Shown piece by piece: positions 33,734 to 42,306 of a DNA stretch of 64,000 nt. Source of the DNA: Sphaerisporangium rufum (lineage in GTDB: Bacteria > Actinomycetota > Actinomycetes > Streptosporangiales > Streptosporangiaceae); contig NZ_BOOU01000046.1 of NCBI RefSeq assembly GCF_016863395.1, positions 89,021 through 153,020 of the forward strand, read 5' to 3'. The position numbers and the translations under genes were made by a program. Below the pieces are notes generated by a model. It was not told the origin of the DNA. It worked only from the letters and a program-made list of their open reading frames with translations, and did no database searches. Numbering within the stretch: the stretch's first letter is position 1; the number at the start of each line of letters is the position of its first letter.

Positions 33734-36291
33734 CCGCCCCCGGCCCGCCCGCACCAGGTCCGCTCGTACCGGTCCCGCCCGCACCCGGTCCTTCGGCCGC
33801 ATTCCGCCCGCGCGGGCCAGAGGTGAAAGGTTCGGAGGCGCCGTCGGCGTTCGCCGCCCGCCTGGTGCCGCCGGCCCTGGCCGCCTGGGGCACCGCCCTG
33901 GTGCTGCTCGGCTGCCCGGCCCGCACCGGCGTGCTGACCGCCCTCACCGCCCTGGTCCTGATGGCGGCGGTGGCCGCGATGCCACGAGGTCGTCACCTGG
34001 CGCCGGGCCGCCGCCCGGGCAGGCCGGAGCGGAGGGGAGCGGGGACGGGCTGGTCGGTCGGGGTCCCGCCCGGTCCCGGCCACGGTGTGCCGCGGCGGGC
34101 CGGCCGATCTCCGGCGCTGCGGGCGGGCCGGGGGGTGGCGCTCGGGATGCTCGGGTGCATCGCGGGGGCCGCGGCTGCGGTGGCGTTCCGGGTGCACGCC
34201 GTCACCTCCGGCCCGGTCGCGGAGCTGGCGCAGCGGCGGGCCGCGGTCGTGCTGGAGGTGACGCTGACCGACGACCCCCGGGTGCTGCCCGGCCATCGCG
34301 GGCTGGTCCGCCGGGACCGCATCGTGGTGCCGGCCGCCGCGGTGCTGGTGACCGCCGGCGGACGGGCCTACGCGGTGCGGGCGCCGCTGGTCGTGTTCGC
34401 CTCCGGTGACGAGTGGCGCGGGCTGCTGCCCAGCCAGCGGCTACGCGTCCACGGCCGGCTGGCCCCTCCCGAGCCGGGCGAGCTGCTGGCGGCCGTGCTC
34501 CTGGCCGCCGGGGCGCCAGAGCGGCTGAGCGGTCCGTCACCGCCGCAGCGGGTCGCCGCGACGTTGCGGTCCGGGCTCCGGCAGGCGGCGGGCGTCCTGC
34601 CGCCGGACGAGCGCGGCCTGCTGCCGGCGCTGGTGGTCGGTGATCTGTCGCTCATGGAGGAACAGGTCCGCGCCGACCTGAAGACGGCGGGGCTGAGCCA
34701 CCTGACCGCGGTGTCCGGGGCCAACCTCGCCATCGTCGCCGGCGCGGTGGTGGCCCTGTCCCGGCTGGCCGGCCTGCCGCTCGGGCTGCGGGCGGCCGGC
34801 ATGATCGCGGCGATGATGGCGTTCGCGGTCGTGGCCCGTCCCTCGCCGAGCGTGCTGCGCGCGCTGGTCATGGGCTCGGTGGCCGCCATCGCCCTTGGGA
34901 CCGGGCGGTCGGCCGCCGGCCTCGGCGCGCTGGCGGCCACGGTTCTCGGCCTGGTGCTGTTCGACCCGGGGCTGGCCCGCGAGTACGGCTTCGCGCTGTC
35001 GGTCTTCGCCACCGGCGGCATCTTGGTGCTGGCGCCCCGGTGGCGCGACCGGCTGGCCGGGCGGCTGCCCCGGATGGTCGCCGAGGCCATCGCCGTCCCC
35101 TGCGCCGCCCAGGCGGCGGTGACCCCGCTGCTGGTGGTGATGGCCGGGCAGCTGGAGCCGGTCGCGGTGCCGGCCAACCTGCTGGCCGGGCCGGCCGTGG
35201 CGCCGGCGACGCTGCTCGGCTTCGCGGCGGCGGTCGTCGCGCCGTTTCACCTGCCGGCGGCCCAGGTCCTGGTCCGGCCGGCCGGGTACGCGGTGGGCTG
35301 GATCATCTGGGTGGCCCGGCAGGCGGCCGGACTCCCGGCCGCGACTCTCTCCTGGCCCGGCGGGCCGGCCGGGCTGCTACTGCTCGCCCTGATCGCCGCG
35401 ACGGCCTGGTTCGTGCTGCGCCGCCGGGCCTGGCGGCTGCTGGCCTGCGCCATGGCCGCCGGCCTGGTGCTGGTGCTGGTGCTGGCCGGGCCGGTGCTGC
35501 GATCGTGGCCGCCGCCGGGTTGGCTGATGGTCTCCTGTGATGTCGGCCAGGGTGACGCGCACGTGCTCGCCGCCGGGGCCGGCCGGGCCGTGGTGGTCGA
35601 CACCGGCCCGGATGTGGTGGCGGTGGACCGCTGCCTGCGCGAGCTGGGCGTCCGCGAGGTGCCCCTGCTGATCCTGACCCATCCGCACTTCGACCATGTC
35701 GGCGGCCTGGACGGGGTGTTCCGGGACCGCCGGGTCGGGGTCGTGCTGACCGGCCCGGGCACCGAGCCGCGCCAGGAGAGCGCCCGGGTGCACGCCGATC
35801 TCGCCCGGCGGCACGTCACGCCCCGGGTGGCCTCGCCCGGCACCGTCTGGCAGATCGGCCCGGTCCGGCTGACCGTCCTCGCCCCGGACGCCGGCCTGTT
35901 GCCGGCGGGGCCGGGGGAGGGCTCGGTCGCGAACAACGCGAGCGTGGTGATCCACGCGAGCTGGGCCGCCGGTTCGGTGCTGCTGACCGGCGACGTGGAG
36001 ACCGAGGCCCAGCAGGCCCTGCTGGCCCGCGGGCTGCCGCCCGCCGACATCTTGAAGGTCCCGCACCACGGCTCGGCCCGGCAGGACCCCGGCTTTCTGG
36101 CCGCCACCGGCGCCCGGGCGGCGCTGATCAGCGTAGGGGCGGGCAACGACTACGGCCATCCGGCGCCGCTCACCCTGACCCGGCTGCGCGATCTCGGCAT
36201 CCGCGTCCACCGCACCGACCGCGAGGGCGCCCTCGCCGTCATCGCCGACCACGGCCACCTCGCCATCGTCCCCCGCGGCCCTCCCGGCTGA
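33730..36291 (+). CDS. comEC: ComEC/Rec2-type DNA-uptake channel
   Basis: An 853-residue polytopic membrane protein. An N-terminal set of membrane segments and a DUF4131-like soluble region occupy about 1-280. The competence domain (about 290-560) contains GDLSLMEEQVRADLKTAGLSHLTAVSG and the ANLAI segment. A metallo-beta-lactamase domain fills the last third: DVGQGDAH, LTHPHFDHVGG (about 650), LLTGDVE and KVPHHGS. ComEC imports single-stranded DNA; the MBL domain is thought to degrade the other strand. Its start overlaps comEA. The first 30 residues are almost purely Pro/Ala/Gly/Val. Confidence 0.93.
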   Translation: MTAPGPPAPGPLVPVPPAPGPSAAFRPRGPEVKGSEAPSAFAARLVPPALAAWGTALVLLGCPARTGVLTALTALVLMAAVAAMPRGRHLAPGRRPGRPERRGAGTGWSVGVPPGPGHGVPRRAGRSPALRAGRGVALGMLGCIAGAAAAVAFRVHAVTSGPVAELAQRRAAVVLEVTLTDDPRVLPGHRGLVRRDRIVVPAAAVLVTAGGRAYAVRAPLVVFASGDEWRGLLPSQRLRVHGRLAPPEPGELLAAVLLAAGAPERLSGPSPPQRVAATLRSGLRQAAGVLPPDERGLLPALVVGDLSLMEEQVRADLKTAGLSHLTAVSGANLAIVAGAVVALSRLAGLPLGLRAAGMIAAMMAFAVVARPSPSVLRALVMGSVAAIALGTGRSAAGLGALAATVLGLVLFDPGLAREYGFALSVFATGGILVLAPRWRDRLAGRLPRMVAEAIAVPCAAQAAVTPLLVVMAGQLEPVAVPANLLAGPAVAPATLLGFAAAVVAPFHLPAAQVLVRPAGYAVGWIIWVARQAAGLPAATLSWPGGPAGLLLLALIAATAWFVLRRRAWRLLACAMAAGLVLVLVLAGPVLRSWPPPGWLMVSCDVGQGDAHVLAAGAGRAVVVDTGPDVVAVDRCLRELGVREVPLLILTHPHFDHVGGLDGVFRDRRVGVVLTGPGTEPRQESARVHADLARRHVTPRVASPGTVWQIGPVRLTVLAPDAGLLPAGPGEGSVANNASVVIHASWAAGSVLLTGDVETEAQQALLARGLPPADILKVPHHGSARQDPGFLAATGARAALISVGAGNDYGHPAPLTLTRLRDLGIRVHRTDREGALAVIADHGHLAIVPRGPPG

Positions 36292-36321
36292 TCCCGTCCC
36301 GCCGAGGCCGCGGGATCCGTG

Positions 36322-36338
36322 CCGCCGGGCTCCGGCGG
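36322..36338 (+). terminator. Candidate terminator of comEA-comEC
   Basis: A 7-bp perfect stem CCGCCGG / CCGGCGG with a GCT loop lies 31 nt after the comEC stop; no T-tract. Confidence 0.35.
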
Positions 36339-36521
36339 GGCGGTGACCAGGCGGGGCCTGATGCTCGCTGCGCCCCAGGGGCCGTCAGCAGGTGACCTTG
36401 TGGCCGCAGCCTGCGGGGGACCGGGGGTGGGCCGTTCCGAGGTCGGGCCCGGGCGGTCGCTGCGCGACGTAGGTGAGCGGGTGGTGCGCGGCGGGCGGGG
36501 TGGGCGTGGGATGCTGCTGGC

Positions 36522-37490
36522 ATGGCGACCAATCCGGCCCCGGTGACGCTCGTGCTGGGCGACGAGGAGCTGCTCGCCGAACGGGCGATGGGCGCGGTGG
36601 TCTCCGCCGCGCGGGCGGCCGACCCGCAGGCCGAGGTGTACGACCTGTTCGGAAGCAAGGTGGAGCCGGGCGAGCTGACCCGGCTGACGTCACCGTCCCT
36701 GTTCGGTGATCGGTCGGTCATCGCGGTCCGGTCGGCGCAGGACCTGGTGAAAGACGTGATCGCCGAGGCGCTGGCATACGCCAGGGCGCCGTCGGAGGAC
36801 GTCACGCTGGTCCTGCTGCACCCAGGGGGCGCCAAGGGCAAGGCGCTGGTGGACGGCCTGAAGAAGGCGGGCGCCGCGGTGGTGACCGTCACCAAGCTCA
36901 CCAAGGCGGGGGAGCGGCTGGACTTCATTCGGTCGGAGATGCGCGCCGCCGGGCGGAGCATCAGTGCCGACGCGACGCAGATGCTACTGGACGCGGTCGG
37001 CAGCGACCTGCGCGAGCTGGCCGCGGCCTGCAGCCAGCTCGCCTTCGACACCCCCGGCAAGGCCGTCGACGAGGCGGCCGTCGCCCGCTACCACCGGGGC
37101 CGGGCCGAGGTCAGCGGTTTCACCGTCGCCGACAAGGCGGTGGAGGGCCGGCTGGGTGAGGCGATGGAGCAGCTGCGGTGGGCGCTGGCGACCGGGGTGG
37201 CGCCGGTGCTGATCGTCAGCGCGCTGGCCGGCGGAGTGCGTTCGCTGGCCAAGGTGGGCAGCGCGCCGCGCAACCTGCGCGGCGGGCAGCTGGCCGCGCA
37301 CGTCGGCATGCCACCGTGGAAGGTCGACCGGGTGCGGCGGCAGCTCAACGGCTGGGGGCCGGACGGCCTCGCCCGGGCGCTGCGGGCCGTCGCCGTGGCC
37401 GACGAGCAGGTCAAGGGCGGTGGCACCGACCCGGGGTACGCGCTGGAGCGCACCGTGCAGACCATCGTCGCCAGCCGCGACGGCCGCTGA
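36522..37490 (+). CDS. holA: DNA polymerase III delta subunit
   Basis: A 322-residue clamp-loader subunit that opens the beta clamp. The N-terminal domain begins VTLVLGDEELLAERAM (delta-type, with a modified P-loop region), followed by YDLFGSKVEPGELTRLTSPSLFGDRSVIAVR. The middle and C-terminal helical domains (LLDAVGSDLRELAAACSQLA; LRWALATGVAPVLIVSALAGGVRSLAKVG; MPPWKVDRVRRQLNGW) match actinobacterial HolA. GATGCT lies at -12 to -7 of the ATG, so it may be leaderless. It sits in the conserved comEC-holA-rpsT neighbourhood, but the last two are separated here by an ABC exporter operon. Confidence 0.93.
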   Translation: MATNPAPVTLVLGDEELLAERAMGAVVSAARAADPQAEVYDLFGSKVEPGELTRLTSPSLFGDRSVIAVRSAQDLVKDVIAEALAYARAPSEDVTLVLLHPGGAKGKALVDGLKKAGAAVVTVTKLTKAGERLDFIRSEMRAAGRSISADATQMLLDAVGSDLRELAAACSQLAFDTPGKAVDEAAVARYHRGRAEVSGFTVADKAVEGRLGEAMEQLRWALATGVAPVLIVSALAGGVRSLAKVGSAPRNLRGGQLAAHVGMPPWKVDRVRRQLNGWGPDGLARALRAVAVADEQVKGGGTDPGYALERTVQTIVASRDGR

Positions 37491-37527
37491 CGGCCGTCCA
37501 CCGTCGATCCGGGCACCATGGGCGCAG

Positions 37528-37560
37528 GGCCGGTGCGGTCGGGCGGTTCGCGCACCGGCC
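37528..37560 (+). terminator. Candidate terminator of holA
   Basis: A perfect 10-bp stem GGCCGGTGCG / CGCACCGGCC with a 13-nt loop begins 38 nt after holA. The rest of this convergent gap (to 37686) is GC-rich low-complexity sequence with repeated GGGCCGGTGC. Confidence 0.5.
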
Positions 37561-37686
37561 GGCCGCTGACGTGCCGGCTGCCACATCGACCGGTCGAGCC
37601 GAGGGCCGGTCGAGCGGCGGGCCGGTGCGGCCGGGCCGGCGGGCCGAGCCGGGTGCCGGTGAGGCCGAGGCGCGGGCCGGTGCCGG

Positions 37687-38643
37687 TCAGGCCGGCTGGG
37701 GGGCGGTGGGGGTGGCCGGAACGAAGGCGCCGTCGTGCAGTTCCAGGACGCGGTCGGCCAGGGTGATCAGGTTGGGGTCGTGCGTGGCGACCAGCGCGGT
37801 CACGCCCTCGCTGCGCACCACGGCCCGCAGCAGCTGCATGATCTGCCGGCCGGTCTGCGAGTCCAGCTGCCCGGTCGGCTCGTCGGCGACCAGCAGCCGC
37901 GGGCGGTTGGCCAGCGCCCGGGCGACCGCGACCCGCTGCTGCTGGCCGCCGGACAGCTCGTAGGGCCGCTGGTTCATGTGCTTCTCCAGCCCGACCATCG
38001 CCAGCAGCGTCCGCACCCGCTCGTCCCGCTCGGCGGCGGCGGTGCGGGCCAGCCGCATCGGCACTCCGACGTTCTCCGCGGCCGACAGGACCGGGATGAG
38101 ACCGAACGACTGGAAGACGAAGCCGATGACGTCGCGGCGCAGTTCCAGCAGCCGGGACTCCGGCATCCGGGTGACCGGGTACCCGGCGACGGTCACCGTG
38201 CCGCCGTCCGGCCGGTCCAGCCCGCCGACCAGGTTGAGCAGCGTCGTCTTGCCGGACCCCGACCTGCCCCGGATGGCGATCAGCTCGCCGGGATGGGCGG
38301 TGAAGGACACGTCGCGCAACGCGACGACCTCTTTCGGGCCGGTCCGATAAACCTTGCGCAGGTTCTCCACCACGACCAGCGGCTCCGTGCCGTCGGCCGG
38401 GGGCATGGCCAGGCCGGGCCGGGGCTCGTCGCCCGCTGTCTGGGAACCGGCTACCTGCGGACCGGGGCCGGCCGGGGTGCCGTCCGGTCGAGTCGGGTTC
38501 TGGGCCGTATCCGGCTGCCGGCTCGCGGCTTCCTGGTCAGGGGCGACGGTGGTGGGGTGCGGCGGGGTGGTGGGGGGCAGGGGGGCACCGGCCGGGGTGG
38601 CGGGGGCCTTGCCGGAGGCGGGGTCGGTGGGGGAGTGGGTCAT
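37687..38643 (-). CDS. ABC exporter ATPase (MacB/LolD type) with disordered N-terminal extension
   Basis: A 318-residue ATPase. Residues 1-about 90 are a Pro/Thr/Ala-rich disordered stretch, not seen in standard MacB/LolD ATPases (~230 residues). The ATPase core follows: LVVVENLRKVYRTG, Walker A GRSGSGKTT, Q-loop FVFQSFGLIP, signature LSGGQQQR, Walker B LLVADEPTGQLDS and switch H in VATHDPN. It is last in the permease-permease-ATPase-ATPase operon and overlaps the preceding gene by 4 bp. Such transporters act mechanically on envelope substrates or export lipoproteins and peptides; the substrate here is unknown. Confidence 0.88.
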   Translation of the reverse strand: MTHSPTDPASGKAPATPAGAPLPPTTPPHPTTVAPDQEAASRQPDTAQNPTRPDGTPAGPGPQVAGSQTAGDEPRPGLAMPPADGTEPLVVVENLRKVYRTGPKEVVALRDVSFTAHPGELIAIRGRSGSGKTTLLNLVGGLDRPDGGTVTVAGYPVTRMPESRLLELRRDVIGFVFQSFGLIPVLSAAENVGVPMRLARTAAAERDERVRTLLAMVGLEKHMNQRPYELSGGQQQRVAVARALANRPRLLVADEPTGQLDSQTGRQIMQLLRAVVRSEGVTALVATHDPNLITLADRVLELHDGAFVPATPTAPQPA

Positions 38644-39614
38644 TGGGGGTCCTCCGGGCGGGGCCGGTCCGGCCATACTCCGATGTGGTCGCGTTCGAGC
38701 TCCAGCCGCACCCGGCGTTCCATGGCGAGCGCGCTGGTGAAGTCGCGGGGCAGCTGCAGCCGGCCCACCCGGTCGAGCACCGCGTACTCCTCGGCGATGA
38801 TCGCGCCGTCGGAGTCCTCCCGGCGCAGCGTCTCGCTGCTGGTCCGCCCGTCGCGGATGCCGACGGTCCGGTCCACCTGCTCCGACACCGTCGGATCGTG
38901 CGTGACGATGACCGCGGTCACGCCGAGCTCCCGGTTCGCCCGGCGCAGCGCGGCGAACACGTGCTCGGAGTTCTCGCTGTCCAGCTCGCCGGTCGGCTCG
39001 TCGGCCAGGACGACCTGCGGCTCGTTGGCGAGGGCGACCGCGATGGCGACCCGCTGCTGCTCGCCGCCGGACAGCTCTCCGGGCCGGCGGCCGGCGCAGT
39101 AGCCGATCTCCAGCAGTTCCAGCAGCTCGTCGGCCCGCCGGGCGGCCGCGGCGCGGGACGCGCGCCCGCGCCGGCCGGCCAGCCGCATCGGCAGCCGCAC
39201 GTTCTCCCGGGCGGTCAGGTAGGGGAGCAGGTTGCGCGCGGTCTGCTGCCAGATGAAGCCGACGACCTGCCGCCGGTAGTGCAGCCGGTCCTTGGCGGTC
39301 ATGGCCAGCAGGTCGGTCCCGGCGACCCGGGCGACGCCCGCGGTGGGCACGTCCAGGCCGGACAGCACGTTGAGCAGCGTCGACTTGCCCGACCCGGAGG
39401 CGCCGACGACGGCGATCAGCTCCCCCTTGTCCACCAGCAGGTCGAGCCCCTGCAGGGCGACCACCTCGACACCCTCGGTCTTGTAGATGCGCACCAGGTT
39501 GTCGCACAGGATGTGGGAGTGCTCGCCGAAGGCGGGCCGGGCGCGGACCGCCTCCGACTCCAGTTCCGACAGCGTCGGCGTGTCGAGCCCGGTCGATGTC
39601 TCCAAATCACTCAC
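38640..39614 (-). CDS. ABC exporter ATPase (MacB/LolD type)
   Basis: A 324-residue ATPase. An acidic N-terminus of about 40 residues precedes CDNLVRIYKTEGVEVVALQG; Walker A is GASGSGKST, then the Q-loop variant GFIWQQTARNLLPY, signature LSGGEQQR, Walker B VVLADEPTGELDS and switch VIVTHDP. The last ~80 residues (AIIAEEYAVLDRVGRLQLPRDF...) are a C-terminal extension similar to those that follow some actinobacterial MacB-like ATPases. It overlaps the upstream permease by 8 bp and the downstream ATPase by 4 bp. Two different ATPases with two permeases suggest a heteromeric exporter. Confidence 0.88.
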   Translation of the reverse strand: MSDLETSTGLDTPTLSELESEAVRARPAFGEHSHILCDNLVRIYKTEGVEVVALQGLDLLVDKGELIAVVGASGSGKSTLLNVLSGLDVPTAGVARVAGTDLLAMTAKDRLHYRRQVVGFIWQQTARNLLPYLTARENVRLPMRLAGRRGRASRAAAARRADELLELLEIGYCAGRRPGELSGGEQQRVAIAVALANEPQVVLADEPTGELDSENSEHVFAALRRANRELGVTAVIVTHDPTVSEQVDRTVGIRDGRTSSETLRREDSDGAIIAEEYAVLDRVGRLQLPRDFTSALAMERRVRLELERDHIGVWPDRPRPEDPQ

Positions 39615-42306
39615 CCACTCGCAGGATGGAGCCGAGCGACCGGCGGCGGCCGATCGCGGCGTGCAGGAAGGCGCCCGCCATGGTGACGGCGACGAGCCCC
39701 GCGGCCAGCAGGACGGGCGTGGTGACGTTCAGCTGGTACGCCGGGACCGCCTGCCCGCCCGCGTACGCGCTCAGGTCGATGCCGCGGCCGAGCGCCGCCG
39801 GCAATACGAGCCCGAGGGCCAGGCCGGCGCACGCGGTCAGCAGGACCAGCGGGGTGATCTCCAGCACGGTCAGGCCGGCCGCCTGCCGTTCCGACAGCCC
39901 GAGGGTGCGCAGGTAGGAAAGGGCGCGGGTGCGGTCGGTGGCCCCGATGACCAGGGCGAGGATCACGGTGAGCAGCGCGTAGCCGGCCAGCGCGACGGTG
40001 GCGAGTGCGAAGGAGTTCTTGATCGTGCCGGTGAGGGGGGTGTCGTTCACCTTGGCGAGCGAGCCTTCGAAGGTGGTCACCAGGATGTCCCGGCGGCCGC
40101 CGGTGGCCTCGGTGAGCCGGGCCTGGTCGACGCCGTCGCCGCCGATGAGCAGCATGGTGGTGTGATCCCGGGAGCCGGCGCGCCTGGACGCGTCGTAGGG
40201 CACCACGATGAGGCTCCGCTCGGCGAAGGCGACCCCCGGCAGCCCGCCCTGGACGACCCCTTTCACGGCGAGCTGCATCCGGACGTGCCAGCCGATCTCG
40301 AAGGAGCCCAGCGCGTACAGGTCGGGGGAGACCAGCGCGGGGACGGCGCGCCCGCCGGGGTCGGCGGGCGCCTGCGGCACCCGCAGCGGGGTGCCGGCCA
40401 CCAGCCGGCGGTAGGCGTCGAGGTCGATGGCGACGACGGTGGCGGTGCGCCCGCTCAGCCCCACCTGGGCGGTGCCGCGGTCGGCGGGGACGACGGTGCG
40501 GACGCCGGGCACCCGGCGCACCCGGTCGACGGTCGCCGGGGCGAGTTCGGCGGCGCTGTCCACCCGGGCGCCGGCGCCGGTGGCCTGCCAGGCGGCCGCC
40601 CGCTGGGCCGCGTCCAGGGTGCCGCCGGCCACGGCGCCGAACACCGAGACCGCGAGCGCCGGCAGCAGGATCAGCATCGGCAGCGCGGTGACCGACCTGG
40701 CGCGCGCGGCGAGCGCGAGGCCGACGAACGGCACCGCGGGCCGGGCGCGGGCGGTCAGCCAGGCGACCAGGCGCAGCGGGTAGGGGTAGCAGCGCAGGGT
40801 GATCAGCGCCGCCGCCACGGTGAGCGCGGCGGGCACCAGCATGAGGAACGGGTCGCCGCCGCGGGCGGCGGCGTCGGTGGCCAGGCCTCGGGTGCGCAGC
40901 AGGTAGGCCCCGGCCAGGGCCAGTGCCACGACGAGCACCTCCAGCACGACGCGGCGCGGCGAGACGCGGCGGGCCACCATGTCCTCGCGCCGGTCGGCGA
41001 GCGGTCTGCGGTGGGTCAGCGGCAGCAGCACCGCCGCGTACCCGATGGGGGCCAGGGCCAGCAGCAGGGTGCCGATGTGCACGACCGGGGTGACCGGTCC
41101 GGGGATCAGGAAGGTGAGCCCGTAGCCGGCCAGCACCGGCGGCAGCACGGCGAGGGCCACCGCCGCGGCCCCGGTGCCGGCGATCCGCCCGGTGGACGCG
41201 CCGCGGGCGCGGGCCAGGGCCAGCGCCGGGCGCAGCCGCTCGGCCAGCAGCCGGGTGGCCAGCCCGAGCACCCCGGCGGCCACGACCAGCACCCCGCCGA
41301 GTACGAGGAACAGCAGGGCCTGCGCGGTGGCCAGCCGGGCCAGGAACCGTTGCAGCATCTCGGGCAGCGCGGTGGTCACCTCGTAGGGGGACACGCCGAG
41401 CGCGCTGACGTAGTCGAGCACCCGGTAGGCGTCGGTGGTCAGCTCGCGCCGGTACTCGATGACGCCGCCGGTGGTGGCCGCGGCGTTGCGCGCGTCGATC
41501 GCGGTGGTGCGCACCGGGACGACCCACTCGTAGCTGAGCTCGCGGTCCTGCCGGCTGAGCAGCGGGATCGACGCGGTGGAGGTGAGCGCGGTGATGTGGT
41601 TCTCGTCGACGTCGCCGCCCGGCGGGCGGCGGACGGTGACGTTCAGCGCGTCCAGGTTGTGGTTCCAGTACGGGCCGCCGGGCTCCAGCGGCTGGAACAG
41701 CGCGGTGACCCGGGCGATGACCGGCCGGCTGTTGCCGAGCAGCAGGGTGGTGCCGATCTTCAGGTCCATCTGCCGGGAGGGCCCGGCGGCCACCGCGACC
41801 TCGAACAGCGGGAGCTCGCCGAGGTCCGGCCGGCCGGGCACGCGCATGACCGACGGCGCGCCGGGAGCGGCGCCGGCGACGTACCGGACCCGGCGGTCCG
41901 CTCCTTCCAGCCACGCGACGTTGACGTACTGGTAGGCGCGTGGCGGCGAGCCGATCCGGCCGGCCACCGGGGTGCCGTAGGTCTTGATGGCGGAGTGCCC
42001 GTGGCCGCCGGGGCGCCGGTCCAGCACCGCGGCCAGCGCCGGCGGCGCGGCCGCCACGAAATGGGTGTACGCGGCCCGCAACTGGTCCTCGCCGGACAGT
42101 CCGGCCACGCCGCCGGGCGGGCGCATCGCCACGGTGATGTCGGTGATGTTCGCGCCCACCTGGTCGAGGGTGCCGCGCAGGGAGGTGTCGTAGGAGCGCT
42201 CGAACATCCGGGGCAGCCCGGCCACCAGCAGGACCGCGCTGAACGCCAGCAGTGCCAGCACGGTCGCGGTGCCCCGGTGCACCCGGAGCAGGAGCACAGG
42301 GTTCAT
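39607..42306 (-). CDS. FtsX-type ABC exporter permease, 899 residues
   Basis: A very large permease with one N-terminal membrane helix (LLAFSAVLLVAGLP), an extracellular domain of about 300 residues, and about nine further helices. Two FtsX-like repeats are visible: the first around 360-480 (LLFLVLGGVLVVAAGVLGLATRLLAERLRPALALARARGAS), the second at the C-terminus (ATVALAGYALLTVILALVIGATDRTRALSYLRTLGLSERQAAGL, then a final helix ending in RSLGSILRVGE). The coupling-helix pattern LALARARGAS / LSYLRTLGLS matches the family. Its start overlaps the upstream permease by 4 bp. Substrate unknown. Confidence 0.85.
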   Translation of the reverse strand: MNPVLLLRVHRGTATVLALLAFSAVLLVAGLPRMFERSYDTSLRGTLDQVGANITDITVAMRPPGGVAGLSGEDQLRAAYTHFVAAAPPALAAVLDRRPGGHGHSAIKTYGTPVAGRIGSPPRAYQYVNVAWLEGADRRVRYVAGAAPGAPSVMRVPGRPDLGELPLFEVAVAAGPSRQMDLKIGTTLLLGNSRPVIARVTALFQPLEPGGPYWNHNLDALNVTVRRPPGGDVDENHITALTSTASIPLLSRQDRELSYEWVVPVRTTAIDARNAAATTGGVIEYRRELTTDAYRVLDYVSALGVSPYEVTTALPEMLQRFLARLATAQALLFLVLGGVLVVAAGVLGLATRLLAERLRPALALARARGASTGRIAGTGAAAVALAVLPPVLAGYGLTFLIPGPVTPVVHIGTLLLALAPIGYAAVLLPLTHRRPLADRREDMVARRVSPRRVVLEVLVVALALAGAYLLRTRGLATDAAARGGDPFLMLVPAALTVAAALITLRCYPYPLRLVAWLTARARPAVPFVGLALAARARSVTALPMLILLPALAVSVFGAVAGGTLDAAQRAAAWQATGAGARVDSAAELAPATVDRVRRVPGVRTVVPADRGTAQVGLSGRTATVVAIDLDAYRRLVAGTPLRVPQAPADPGGRAVPALVSPDLYALGSFEIGWHVRMQLAVKGVVQGGLPGVAFAERSLIVVPYDASRRAGSRDHTTMLLIGGDGVDQARLTEATGGRRDILVTTFEGSLAKVNDTPLTGTIKNSFALATVALAGYALLTVILALVIGATDRTRALSYLRTLGLSERQAAGLTVLEITPLVLLTACAGLALGLVLPAALGRGIDLSAYAGGQAVPAYQLNVTTPVLLAAGLVAVTMAGAFLHAAIGRRRSLGSILRVGE

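Noticed and set aside
37491..37686. GGGCCGGTGC repeats in the holA/ABC gap as a possible regulatory array
   Set aside because: Units are irregularly spaced and the whole stretch is low-complexity GC; only the 10-bp hairpin stands out.
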